From positions 10,992,501-11,054,500 of the forward strand of contig NC_092575.1 of assembly GCF_037975245.1 (NCBI RefSeq): a stretch of DNA of 62,000 nucleotides, read 5' to 3'. Position numbers and translations under genes: made by a program. Positions within the stretch are counted from its first letter, which is position 1. The number at the start of each line of letters is the position of its first letter. Origin of the DNA: Apostichopus japonicus (Eukaryota > Echinodermata > Holothuroidea > Aspidochirotida > Stichopodidae). Below the pieces are notes generated by a model. The model was not told the DNA's origin. It did no database searches and saw only the letters and a list, made by a program, of their open reading frames with translations. Of this stretch, positions 10,906 to 24,492 are shown in pieces.

Positions 10906-12228
10906 TAAAAAAGTATCTACGCAAGCTGACAATTGCCATCACAAATTTAATATATTTACGAAACTATTTCTTAAGCAGCGCCATCCCTTCTATTTCAAAC
11001 ACAATGAAAGTAACCCTTTTTGAAATTCTGATTGTTAATATTTATTATTAGTGCAACTTGGTCACATAACGTAATTTTGACAACTTCCCGTAAATTATTA
11101 TTCGCAAAACTGATAGAAAAGTGCCGTTTCGTTTATTTTTTCGTGGTTGAAAGGTCTCTGTTTAGCTTATCATGTAACAGTACGCGTATGTTATTGCGTA
11201 ATAGTGTATATCGATGTTCTGTATAAACACATAATATATTGCATATATATCTATTCATAAATGTTATAAATGACGATAAGTTGGACAAGGTATAGATATC
11301 TTGCTAAGTTACTCAGATCAACAGGCAACATATATGGCCTTTACATGAGGGAAGGGGGAGTCAATAAAAGCCAACGTCGTAATCACGTGCTGGGAATGTT
11401 TATTCGTTAATTGTAAACAATGAAGAATTGACGTACACAGTATATATTTCAAAGGAGGGGCGGAGCAGGCAAAACTTAATCTCCTCTGCCACGATTGATT
11501 CAGAACGTTTATGGAAGGGTGTCCTGTGCTTGGGGAAAGTGGTATAAGTTTACTGGGAATGAATGTAAACTTTCCGGCAATTGAAAGTTTTAGTAAGAAA
11601 AGATACAACCTGAGCAAGAAAACTGAACAACTTAATTGACCACTAAATCCCAGTGTTCTTACACGGAGACTGGAGACACGTGATCATGACACTGTTACGC
11701 CAAGTTAATCAATACCATTCTAATTCGAGAGAGAATAAATAGCCCAAAGGTCGCAGAAATTTGGTTTAGACATTTAACATGTTGATCTTAATCAATAGGC
11801 TGAAAAACTGTGAAGTGGTAAATGAGGTTTTACCAACATTCCACCATCTGGTTAAATAAAGACTTCATTTAAATGATTTAAACTTCCTACATTCTTACAA
11901 ACAACTTAATACGACATGAATTTACGGAGTACGTTTTTTGTTGTTGTCTACAATTAAAAGGTTCAATGATTTTAATTGAATTCCATCCATGCATGTTTTG
12001 AGAGAGTATAGAAAAAGTGCGGCTTGTATTTTAGTTATGTTTAACGAAGGCTATTTCTAATAACCATTGAAGAGTTACCACTATACGGTAGCATTATAGT
12101 TACTCTGTGGCAACCACCTGTATAGGCTTCCAAACTTTGATATTATATATTTTGATTAAGCGACGTTGTTAATATAGGTTACATCTTTAACGAAGTTATT
12201 GTCACCAACGTAGCTCGCTTCTTGTAGG

Positions 12229-12860
12229 ATTTTAGACTCCACTGCAGCCGTTTAGAAATCAGAGATAAACGTCTGGATGCCTCATTTGAAATATGACAAT
12301 TTATTTGTATAAACAACTATTCCTTCTGTGTTTCTAACCTTCAAGGATTTTTGACTCAATGCTAGTTGTTGAGAAGTCAGAGATGAACGTCAGGGCGTAC
12401 TATTTGAAATCTATAACAAATTCATGAGACCTTTTGGTTTTATATACTTTTGAGTCAAAATTGAAAACTTTTAAATCTCTCTAATATTACAAATTTGGGA
12501 TACAGCGATGTTTAACATACATCCCTGATAAAGTTGTTGTCATATTTTAGGTCCCGTCTTGAAAGAAAAATCAATTATTAGTATAAACGAATATTCTTTC
12601 CATTAGAAGGTTTTTAGACTGTACGGTAGTCGTTGGAACTGCAGATATGAACGTCAGGAGGTACTATTTGAAACATATAACACATTCACGAGATCCTTCT
12701 TTAAAGAAGCAAACATTATATAAACAAAGGTCTTATACTATTTTTATCACTTTGAAAGAGTATTGAAACCAGGTCTCAACTGCAGAATGTCATATTTGAA
12801 ATGTTGGACGAATTTATACAACTTCATATTTGTGACTCAAATGAACATTTTTCTAAGACT
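12229..12860. repeat. Degenerate repeat array in block B, unit 1
   Basis: Recurring diverged motifs such as GACT(C/G)...GTAGTCGTTG, GATGAACGTCAGG and ACTATTTGAAA, plus a stretch of about 130 bp around GAAAGAGTATTGAAACCAGG. The same motifs form a longer array at the end of block C (36950-38030) and recur at 41170-41795. No coding potential is evident. Confidence 0.65.
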
Positions 12861-12957
12861 ATATATATATATATATATATATATTATTTATAGATGGTGA
12901 TGGTGATGGTGATGGTGATGATGATGATGGTGATAATGGTGATGGTGATGATGATGA
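12861..12957 (+). repeat. (TA)n followed by (GAT/GGT)n microsatellite, unit 1
   Basis: A short TA run and then about 60 bp of GATGGT-type trinucleotides. The unit 2 counterpart (41795-41965) has a much longer pure GAT run, so this locus has expanded or contracted since duplication. Confidence 0.9.
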
Positions 12958-13577
12958 CTCAACTTCGACCTAGCCCTAGCCTAAGTAATGCTACTATGCC
13001 TCAGCTCCGAAAGTCTGATCGCCTAGGCCTATATGTTTTTAGTCCGAGCCTAAGGTTAGACTGTAACATAATATAACTTTAATCGTGAGGGGTTGTTTTG
13101 AAGGAGAAAATATGCATAATGCTCATAGCCCACTGATACCTCACTGCTTGTCGGCATACGCACTCGTTATAGCAAAATCACTGCATGTTATCAACACACT
13201 TGGTTTGGCAAACTCATTGTTTGTGACAAATTCACTCGTTGTGACAAACGCCATAATCTCTTGGCTTCCGAAGAAAACACATCCTTATTTTCCAACTTAG
13301 TTTGAACTTCAACAAAACGAAGATTAAAGGAGAAATAAACTCTGGGTTTTTGCAGTGTACATGCGGTACGGGATAATTTTCTAATTTAATTGGTGAAATA
13401 ACTAAGCAAAATAAACATTTGAACAACGGCCATTTTGCTAATTTGAGAATTGAGGGCGCTTCAAAAGTGACGTAGGTGAACCACTTCGTAACTTCAAAAC
13501 AATGAAGCTTTGCATACGAGTTATAGTCTATTCACACTATGTTCGAGCTTCTCGCTTAACTTATTTCGCCGGTTAAA

Positions 13578-13673
13578 ATGCCTGAATGCCAAGCCTTTGG
13601 TTGTGTTAACCGAAGAGGGGAAGAGGGAGCAGGAAAAGGAAAAAGATATTTCGTTATTCCAGATGGAATAAAA
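13578..13673 (+). pseudogene. THAP-type zinc-finger N-terminus, fragment
   Basis: An ATG-led frame begins MPECQAFGCVNRR and continues to KRYFVIPDG. The CxAxGCxNR start and the aromatic-x-IP motif are the opening of a THAP DNA-binding domain (C2CH zinc finger), which often starts a protein. The frame soon becomes low in similarity and no later zinc ligands were found, so this is either a first exon or a remnant. THAP domains occur in cellular genes and in transposases. The segment is absent from unit 2. Confidence 0.55.
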
Positions 13674-13709
13674 GAGGGAAATCCGGAATCCGGAAAAGAG
13701 AAGAGGGAA

Positions 13710-14101
13710 CTTTCACTGAGGTGTACAGTACCTGTTCGTCATGTTCTCAGCAGCCGTAGGATCCGTCTTCTTGTACATCAAGAAATTTACAAAACAGAGT
13801 TCTAAATTAACTGGCTGCAAACATATCTGGGAGAATGCAGGTCTGTTGGTCAGACATTCTCCTGCGTTCAACAAAGCTTTTTTTTTCCGCGAACAATCCA
13901 TGACAGCAAACAGAGTGCACACAGACACCATTCTTCACAGTGGCTCGCGGAACTGGTACTCGTACCAGCAACGGAATTCGAGCCAACATCACTAACAGTC
14001 GCGGACTGTGATTCTTTGCACAACACCTCCTCTCGATGTCTCAGTTCTTTCTCTGAATATTCTGGTTCGAAAAGGTACGATTCCAATCCAAAGGCTTCCA
14101 T
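13710..14101 (-). pseudogene. P2X7 C-terminal-domain-like sequence, frameshifted
   Basis: On the minus strand from an ATG at 14101 the frame reads MEAFGLESYLFEPEYSEKE, then HCEEWCLCALC. After a frame change, apparently before or at the nine-T run near 13876, it continues as ECLTNRPAFSQICLQP. The sequence YxFEPE, a WCxCxxC cluster and ECLT...F..ICL resemble the cysteine-rich cytosolic ballast region of P2X7, which is a free-standing family in many invertebrates. It ends at a stop near 13716, short of the usual domain end. The frame break and its absence in unit 2 point to a decayed copy. Assignment is from remembered family features. Confidence 0.5.
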
Positions 14102-15454
14102 TTTCTTTTTCAAGATATTTGATCGACAGTAAATGATTTAACTTTTGGAGTGCAATGATGGAGGTAAGTATCGCTATCGCTAGGACTGAGTATGCGGTGA
14201 AAGCAATCTCAAACACGGTAAAATCAAATCGTTGAAAAGATCCCAAAATTTATATTTCCACTGATACAATTTACAATTATAAATTTTACACACTTTATAA
14301 GCATTTTTACAGATCAATAAAAACAAAAGATATCTTTGATCGATATTTTATTCATTACTATTGTTGAAAGTTCAATTCTAATTATTTAAGGGATTTTCAA
14401 CTATTTTTTCTTGAAATACGCCAAGTCGCTAGCTTTCGTCACGGTACCTCCGGGAACTGGCTCAATTCAAACAAAATGGCGCGACACATGAACTACATTC
14501 AAATCGTTTTTATGCTTTTTTATTGCTTTTACTGGAAAGACCATCTGTCAAAACGAAAGAATAGATGCAAAAAATTCTAGGTTTATTTCTCCTTTAAGAT
14601 GTGCCAAGTTGTGTATTTGCAGCCATGAAAAGTGACATTCATTACACGAATTGTATATAAATATTGTTACATGCATCCTTGCAATTAAACAGAATTTCAA
14701 GAAATCTTGAAATAAGAATTCCATTTCTACCTAAGTTTATTCGTATGTTTGTTTGAGTGACGTAAGTAGGTGTTAATCTGCGGTCATCGTAGATTTGAGG
14801 TTCAAGTAGAAACAGTTTTATCGTTTTCGTAGTCATTCAGAACATTAGCTAATATAATTTTAACCCAACAAAGGCACACAAGGAATTGCATGTAAACATG
14901 CTACATGTGTACTATGTCTTTAACTAGAGGGCGTGAACGTCGCAGAGTTGCCTTGAAAAGTTGACGATAAAATTGACGACAGTTAATTTGGTCGGTGACA
15001 GCGACGTGAGCAGGCTGATGTGTTGTTTCACTGGCTAGTTTGGATAAAATCAGATTTTCCATTAAAATCTAGAAAGGAAATTATTATTGGTAAGAGTTCT
15101 GTGAAATTTCATGTTTTTAATTGGCTGAGAAAGATGAAATCACTTATTTACTGAAGTTTTTAAAGGTAAGAAAAACAGAAAGACCGACAGAGAGAACAAG
15201 AAGTACCTCAATTGCACACTGACAGCCACACACAAAATAACAAATAATATACCGGAGGAAATGAAGTGAACGGCGAGGAGAATGATATAGTAATGAGGGG
15301 ATTATATTTTAGTCGATATTTTATTATTCTATATCTACTGTGACTGTGTGAGGTATTATACATCAGATTAAAGTTTTACATTTTGTTTCCTCTCTGCGGT
15401 TTACGTGCCATCCTTTTGGAACCACAAGCGTACGTTCTTGAGAATTTGACGAAA

Positions 15455-15560
15455 ATGCGTCCGGAAAAACTTGCGCTCGTCCTTTTAACAGTGATAGTCA
15501 TGGTGGAAGGTAAGCGTAATTTTTCTGTTGTGGTTGGTACGTTTAAGTTTAAGAAGCTTT

Positions 15561-15623
<63 letters not shown>

Positions 15624-17955
15624 CTACTTTACATTTACACATTTCGTGTTTTTTATACTATGCATTCAATTAATACCTCTAATTTAAATTTAGATTTAAG
15701 TAAATAAATTACAGTTTTACTCGAACTTTTACATGTGGCAGGTGTTAAAACATCAAACATTGGATACCCATGTAGTCCTCCTAGTATACCATCGAAAGTT
15801 CAAACAGACAGCAACACAGATGTGTCTCCCTCTATTACAGAGGATGCTGAAACCACACCCAGTAAGTATAGATTTCTGCTTCACTTTGTAGCCAATTAAG
15901 AATTATAGTTGCAAAAGCAGCTAATAGCATAAAAGGATAAAGTGAAAACTTGTAAGATAGAGAATAATGCGGGGGGGGGGGGGGGGGGAGGTTTAATGCA
16001 GCATTCTAGCAGTATTCTACAACAGAATTAACAAGGAAATCTATGATCCCCTTTCTGACGTCGAATGACATTTGGTTTTCTCACTACGATAATAAGATGT
16101 TTACATTAGCAAAGGTAACACATTCGACAGTACAACAGATCATAACAGACATATAAATAACTTAATATGATGATCGATATGACGGTAACAATGATGATTT
16201 GTTAAGATGTTCATATATTATTTTATTTTGCTAAAAATGAATATTTACAATCAAGGTTGCAATTGTTTAGTTTGTTATTATGCATGCAGTTTTTGTTCAA
16301 ATAACACCTCACGATTTAACAGCTAAATATTTTTTCGCTCTTTCATATTTAAAGGACTGACGCCAATGATGATTCGGAACAATGTTCTTATTTTATTTTG
16401 TGAAATTTGAATATTTATCTTCAAGGTTGCAACTCTTTAATTGTTGCTGGAAAGAACTATTCTATGGCAAAGAATGCCTGTGGAGAAATTGGAGGGAAAA
16501 TGTTCGGTTATGAGCATGTGCAGTCCAATAAAACAGCAGAGGTAAGCACGGATGATTAATGTGGCGATACATTAAAACCCAAAATCCTGTCTCTGTTGTT
16601 GTTGTTTTAATTATCATTATGACTGGCCTAACTAGGTGTGCTTACATGGGATTGGTAAAAGAGAGGAAGAAGGGATTGGAGCCAATGAACCTACACAGAG
16701 TGTCTTGGAATCTTCTGTAAAGTTCAAATATATGTAGAAATTCATTATAAATAAAAGTTATTCATACAACTAGTATCTCCACCTCTTATAGTTTGCCCCT
16801 TCCAAACTTTTAAACACCTACTGGTATAATGGAAAGGCCAATTTATTGGCTTGTATATAAACAACTTAATATGTCAGCGTTTTCAAAGACATTATTAGCT
16901 CTTAGGGTCTCAATTTAACATGTATTATATCTACCATATATATATTTTATATTACTCTTAGTCTAAGATACACATCTGTTTCTCGTCAGTGTAATATCAG
17001 TAACTTGTGATTGTAGTTTAACCGATATTTTATTCTTTCATCCAGGAGACATTCAGGGATCTGATGAGTTCACATGCAGAATCTTTTTCCTGTCGTTTTG
17101 TGTGGGTTGATATTATTCGAAAAGATGATAATCAATTCAAATGGAGTGACGGTCCCGACTTTGTCGATAGTGATAGGTATGTATTAGGCTAGCCTAAGTC
17201 TCAATCCGTTTTTGTGTTCCATACCAAAGACTGCTCAGCCTAAATCCCATTGTTCAATATTAATATGTATAGTCTAAGTAGGTATGGCCTACAGCGATAT
17301 TATTACCACCAGGTACATGTATTTACAAAGGCACCATCATTTTTGCACGTACCATGTTTTGAACAGCTACAGCGGACAAAATATATCAGGCTAGTTCGTT
17401 GATTTTCAATTTAACATGAAAGAATTGTCCTGCTAGAAATGTATTTTATGAACAACATATTTGAACTAATCTGATGAAGTTTATGGAACGCCAAACGGAC
17501 AACACCGAGGACGACATAAGGAACGCTAATAGGTTACAGGATGCATAACAAATAATTAAAATTATACACTATAATAAAAATGTAAAAGCTAATTTTTATT
17601 GTTTTGGCCGAGAAGAAGATCATTTCCTATTGTCCGGTAGCAGCAGTGTGTTGATTTTACTGCCGAAAATAAAGTGGATCTGTAACGACGTGTATAACGA
17701 TTGTAGTAATTTAACTGCAAACCATCTTCATCATCTCCATCTTTCATCAATTTGAAAGGAGTATTTTAGTTGAACAGTTGTTGCTTTTGTTATTTCTGCA
17801 GTTGGTGGGGTAATAATGAACCTAATGACCATGCAGACTCGCAGTGGTGTGTGGCAAGTTATCGAGATGGCAACTGGAAGCTTCATGACATACACTGTAC
17901 CAGAAGCGTTCAACTTTGTACTATGTGCATGGATGCATGGTGCAACTCCGGCTAA
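15455..17955 (+). CDS. Secreted C-type lectin, five exons, copy 1
   Basis: Exons are 15455-15509, 15742-15861, 16426-16541, 17046-17176 and 17802-17955. All introns have GT...AG ends and the phases join to 576 coding bases (191 residues plus stop). Residues 1-18 are a hydrophobic signal peptide ([16 protein letters not shown] start). Exon 2 gives a Ser/Thr/Pro-rich linker (about 19-58). Exons 3-5 give one C-type lectin domain with cysteines at 60, 77, 113, 157, 173 and 180, FVWVD at 115-119, KWSDG at 129-133 and EPN at 147-149. The position of the usual WND motif reads LHD (168-170), so one classical calcium ligand is changed, while the glutamate later in the loop is Gln155. A Cys-containing tail, [10 protein letters not shown], follows. 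The EPN motif is associated with mannose-type sugars in this family; whether this protein binds sugar is inference. It probably acts extracellularly, for example in immune recognition. The ATG at 15455 is the first in its frame. Confidence 0.88.
15565..15620. repeat. (TA)n in lectin intron 1, copy 1
   Basis: A pure TA run of about 56 bp within intron 1. The unit 2 intron has a longer run (43958-44041) and some 40-50 bp of flanking sequence missing in this copy. Confidence 0.95.
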
Positions 17956-18271
17956 TCTAATTATACTGATAAATTTAAAAATTACATTGGATTATTTAAA
18001 ATATTCCCTTTCTGCGATAAATGAAGATATTTTCATTTGTACGTTTCTATACACAGTTTTATTGGTATATAAAGTGGTCAATTGATGTCATTAAATTAAC
18101 ATGTTATGATCAAATAACAATCATTTCATGTTTAAGTTAGTTTCCTCCCTCTTTTTTTGGGTTTGGACGTAGACCTATTGAAAAAGCTGCTATTTATCCA
18201 TGTTCTATTTCTGTGCTCTCTTATACTCTTGAAACACAATCTCATTTGCGAATATCTTGACAAACGGAAGA

Positions 18272-18277
18272 AATAAA
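18272..18277 (+). terminator. Candidate lectin poly(A) signal AATAAA, copy 1
   Basis: AATAAA lies 317 bp after the stop codon and is followed about 38 bp later by a strong G tract (18315-18339). It is a reasonable cleavage and polyadenylation signal, but no transcript evidence is available. The equivalent in copy 2 reads AATAAG. Confidence 0.4.
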
Positions 18278-18339
18278 TATGACTCACAAAGTTACAGTTG
18301 TAGCTTGTTACAATGGGGAGGGGGGGGGGGTGGGGAGGG

Positions 18340-19790
18340 ACAATACTTATCGAGAAGATCCTGCAGGATGGCGGGTATATAAAGCAGATTAATATGAGTA
18401 AAACTCAAAAAGGTGTAAAGTAGATAAGCACATTATTCAGAATGGAAACATAAAAAAGCAACCTAAAACCAGCCAGGGAAATGGATTTGACTACACTAAC
18501 TGTCCCAGCCCTGGCAAACCAGCGAATCAGGAGTAACTAACCACGAAAGTAGAGCACTCACTGGAAGTAAACTTTACTAGTCTCTAGCTAACGGGTTCAA
18601 AGAGTGAGTTCCCCTCCCTCTGCCAGACCCCACGTCCTCACAGTTTATGCAGCCTAACTTATCAAGAGAGGCTTTTAGCCCAAATTTCTTGGTAGGAGGT
18701 CCGTTATGAGGGGAACGAGGAGAAATGTGTCTTTTACATCCAGTTTTGGAAATAATTATGTCATCATGAAGTGTGGGGGTGGGGGGGGGGGTGGGATTGG
18801 CTGCTTCAAGAAACTTCTTAGTAGATATGATTTGTAAACTCCCTATGAGGTATGGATGAGGTATTGCTAGGAGCTAGGAGGGTATGGCATATGCCATGCA
18901 ATACAGTGATGTACATAAACCTTGTAAAAGGGTTAAATAAAGCCTTTGCTCTAAATTGTATTGGGTTCTATTTATACTTAATAGTCTTTGTTTTCCTACA
19001 TACGAATATTGCTGTTATGACTTAACTATAATCACTAATTTCTAAATTTTAATTGAGTGTACCTAAAGATGGTTAGAGAAGGAAGTAGTGAGCGTTTTAG
19101 GAAACACCTTGCTGTGTGTAATAACAACATGAATGGTAAACGAGAAGTTTTCATGACCATGTTATTAATATATGTATATCAGAGATTATATATTGGATTA
19201 CAACTTGGTCTATGAGATCTACTCTGATCATGCCCTTTGGCTCTACACAGATATGTCATGTGGGTGAAAACTGTTAATAGTCGTTACTTTAATACTGTTA
19301 ATAGTCTATACTACCACGTTGGGTAAAGAATTCACCCAGCATTCGTGTAAGCGCAGTATAACAGCAAAGGTTTGGCTTTTTATTCTGTTTTGCACGTGTA
19401 AAGTCTTTGAGTTTTATATCATGTGCAATGCGTGTCCTTTCAGTTTTTATTTTCATCGTTAAAGAAACACAGAATGCAGTTTAGATAGAAGACGGTTTCG
19501 CTCAATAAACGGAATGTAAGTTATCAGACTTACTAACTCCATTGGAGCCTTTTCTTTCTCGTCTATTTATCGACTCTTTTTTGCGTTAAACACCCTAGTA
19601 ATTATATTCATGGAATCCCCTTAAAAGATACTTAAGACATGTAATTATTTCTCAAACGTTTTCTAGTTATAGGTCAAAGTGGAGTACTTTATCGGGTATA
19701 TAACTTCAGTCAAAGTGAAAATAACTTACGTCTAATATTCTTCCGAGCTATAATAGCATTTTTGAACGCTAAAGAATATGCAAAGTATGA
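18340..19790. other. Lectin 3' flank, no gene seen
   Basis: AT-rich DNA with a second G/T-rich tract at about 18773-18795. It is closely duplicated at about 46740-48190. No reading frame, tRNA-like or splice-supported exon was recognised. Confidence 0.6.
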
Positions 19791-19794
19791 GTGA

Positions 19795-19877
19795 CAGTTA
19801 AGAAAATTGGTGATCGCAGTTTCCAAGACACACCTCTGTGCTTATGGAATTCACTTTCGGTACATTTAAGGTACATG
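19795..19877 (+). pseudogene. C-terminal scrap of a non-LTR retrotransposon ORF next to the TCA array
   Basis: The frame reads KKIGDRSFQDTPLCLWNSL followed by SVHLR. This matches the GxRSF...P.LWNSLP..R signature near the C-terminus of many LINE reverse-transcriptase proteins. It runs directly into the TCA array, which may therefore have grown from a retrotransposon tail. In unit 2 the equivalent place lacks this sequence. Confidence 0.55.
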
Positions 19878-21240
<1,363 letters not shown>

Positions 21241-21475
21241 CCATCTCCCATTGAACAGCACGATTGTATTCTTTTCTTTGCCTTAAGGATTTTTGTTTTT
21301 GTTTTGTCTCACCCAATGCATCAATCTAACAAGCTGACAAAAACACACCTACAGATGGAAACCTGATTTGCTATAAAAGATTGTTATGAAATGTTTCTAG
21401 TTAGGTTGTGTTATATTTAATATCAATTCAGAGATGTGCGTTTACAATGATGTTCAGTAACACGTTATTAAAGTT

Positions 21476-21620
21476 TTAAGGACGGTTATCTAACCCGCTC
21501 CTCAAAGTAGCTGAGTCGGATAAAGTAGAACAGTAACACAACATTCTCTGTCTGTCTTCTTGTACTTCGACTTTATTAACTCACCTCACTCTGCTCAGTC
21601 CTACCGTAATCATAATACAT
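21476..21620. other. Unit-2-specific replacement segment
   Basis: Units 1 and 3 share AAAGGCGAAGTACATTC and neighbouring sequence here, but unit 2 has about 140 bp of unrelated sequence (containing GACGGTTATCTAACCCGC and ending near ATAATACATG). No open frame or inverted ends were seen. It could be a retroelement end fragment or a filler left by repair. Confidence 0.5.
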
Positions 21621-24104
21621 GTTTTTTTTAGCGTAACGTTGTGCATTTAAGGAGGAATTGGGAACAATCTTGGCTGTATTAATCTATCAAGGCCCGCCAT
21701 ATGCTTAAAATGCACATTATAATATTGTCGAATCAGAATAAATTAAATTATCTAATACCTAAATGTCTATGTTAATGGTCTGGATTATATTTCACATTAT
21801 GATTTGAAAGATATTTCATTATTACATTGACAACTATAAATAGCTACGAAGGGACTTCGCGAACGTCACCAGGATTCTTCCTCGTTCATCAGTTCAAAAT
21901 ATATGTAACTCTGGCTGTCAGGAATACGATTCTCTACATACCATGAGTTCATTCTAAACATATATTTATATCAAGACTTGAATGTGTTGTGTCTTTATGA
22001 AATGCTTTAGGTTTTTGATCTTTATCCTTTGACTATTTACCCTGTGACGATTGTAGTCCCTGAAGCATTTCAATATAGGCGTACTACCATACGTCTTACA
22101 TCTGTCGTACCTTCTGGTCTTATTATAAATATATGTTTGAGACAACGACAAAACTCTGAGACCCCATAAAAAACAACAGAAATCTTACTCCTTTGGGATG
22201 TATCATGCTTTCAAAGTCATGTCAGAGGCTGTCATTTTGTCAAATTAAATCTGTGATTTCAAAAGTACCACTTTAAGGTAAAACCATTTGCTTTTTGAAC
22301 ACAAAATTTGTGGTAATGAATCCAATATTAAGTTTGGTCATATTCACACACAAAAAATTTATATTACAGAATTAGCATTTTGGCAAAACTCACATCTATG
22401 AAGTTTAATAGGCAGCACAGTAAATAAACAAGAACATGAAAAATACTATCACAAGTGACTAGATGATATAATACTTAGATCTCTAGCTTTTCTCTGGTTT
22501 CCACTATTGTCATTAAATAAATGTATCGTACAAAAGGAAAACGATTTGTTAGAAAAAGCTAGTTTATTACATTAACCAATATGAGCGGTAATTATTATAT
22601 ACGAATATGATTCACTTTATAAAGCGAGCAGCTTTCATTGAATATGTTAATTCAGGTTATAACGATATCCACTGTATTTACATCTATTTAACTGTAAATC
22701 GCTCATGAAAAGGTTTAAGCTTAAAGCTTGACTAAGCAAACATTATTTAAATCTTTTCGTTCTTAAAGAATTAAAAAAATCAAAGAAGGACAAAAAGAGA
22801 GAGAAGAAAGAAAGAAAAAAAGAAAGAAAGAGAAACATAGATATATAGAGTGAAAGAAAGGAAGGAGGAGAGAGAGAAAGAGATAAATTAGGAGAAACAG
22901 AACAAAAGACACAGCAAGCAGCAGTCTCATAAAGTGAATATTAATAAAGAAAGGTAATTAGAAAACGTGGCTTAGGAGTGAAGAGTTCGAACGAAAATTA
23001 AATATAAAATCCTAAAAGCGTTACTTTCTGAGAAAATTATGCACAGACAGATATCGCTAGAGAATAGATTACTTTATTTCTTATTTGATGTTCATATTAC
23101 AAATAAAGATGAATAATAGCAGACAATATCGCTTAGTTATTGTTTTAGAATCATATGTGAGAAGCACTGTTCAGTATGTCACACTTCATAGGGTTGTTAA
23201 TGTCTTGCACCATTCAATCGAATGGTTCTGTGAAGGTGTATATGCATATTATAATAATAATAATACGTGGTTAGTGATGAAGCCAACACAAACTGCTAAC
23301 CGGTCTGTAACAGAATCACGGTCGACAGGGAGTTGTTCCTATTAAATAATCCTCGTTCTGACTTTTTCCAAACATAGCAACGAAAAATAGCAAGATTTTC
23401 TTGTTTGAATCCAAAGTAAGGGTTTATATATTGGCAATTGTTGTTCTCCTAGCTTAACGTTGAACCATACAACTTTTATATATCTATATCATTATATATA
23501 CGGTAATGGTTCTGGTTGGTTAATATGGTATCATGTGATCATCACTCATGATGTGTTGTTCATTTAGTAACGGTATAGTATGCTCATGAACCTATAACGG
23601 ATGATACGTTTCATCAGCAGCGTATGCTAAGCGTACATGCTACAAACCATTATACCAGGGAATTATGACAATGTGGTGTTGCTAGGCAACAGATCAAGAT
23701 AGCCTTAACAAGTTAACCAATCTACTAGATGTAGTTCTATACTGATGCCCATGCATAAATTCAATAATGGGACTAATTAGTTTAACGTACACACAATTAT
23801 GTCTGTACTGTGGCATTTATAAATGCAATAGGATTGTTAACAAAGCATTAGAAAATGTTCAAATACAAATGGTGTTGAATATCATCCAATGGGGGCTTTA
23901 TTGTTTACATGAAGTTAAAAGAAGATAATTTGGTTGAGTTATTAGAATTTGAAATCCAATGAATTAATATTAAACATTTAGTCCTGTATACTGATGAACC
24001 CATTTCATCGTTCCTTAAGTCTTAGCTTTGGGCAGAGTTTTAACATGATAAAAGAATTATTCACACACTCAGTTTTCTTGGATTCATAATTAATACTATA
24101 TAAG

Positions 24105-24345
24105 TCAATAAAGTCAGGCGCTTTATGACGGTATAGAGTGCCAAACATCCGACTTATAGCATTCGGGTTTCATGTCCAACCAGAGAATCAGATTCTGAAG
24201 ACATCATATTCAAAATATGCTTTTGTGGAGTGTCATTTAGCGGAGACCTACATAAGATAAGGTATACCTGTTTTATATAGAAACTTAAAAACTGGGGTTT
24301 GGTTCAGTTAGTTGCTTGTTCTCCCACATCATGATTCATTGTGGT
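24105..24345 (+). mobile_element. SINE-like element, 3'-deleted, unit 2
   Basis: Matches the 5' part of 3001-3345. Homology stops at about TTGTGGTGCC, and the next bases correspond to about 3715 of unit 1, so roughly 480 bp including the SINE tail is missing. Confidence 0.55.
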
Positions 24346-24492
24346 GCCTTCATTTTCTGGCTGCTACCGAACATATCCCTTTAAGAGTTAAATTGATTGT
24401 TCACATATTTAGGAATAAGTGACTACCTTTGGTAATCAAACTAATGAACCCAATGTGTTCAACCTTTGTTTTCTGGATGAGAATTGGGATCA

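Larger units (their letters stand above)
10236..19820. repeat. Segmental-duplication block B, unit 1 (lectin block)
   Basis: Block B aligns with 39160-48205 at very high identity over SINEs, AT-rich DNA, the five-exon lectin gene and its 3' flank. In unit 1 it directly follows block A at a GT-rich junction (10236-10270). The stretches 10906-12228 and 14234-15454 are non-coding-looking and shared with unit 2. Confidence 0.88.

Noticed and set aside
15383-15673. 96-codon unspliced frame over lectin exon 1 and intron 1
   Set aside because: It begins at a non-ATG codon and runs into TA-repeat Tyr-Ile sequence. The ATG at 15455 with the GT donor at 15510 explains the coding part.
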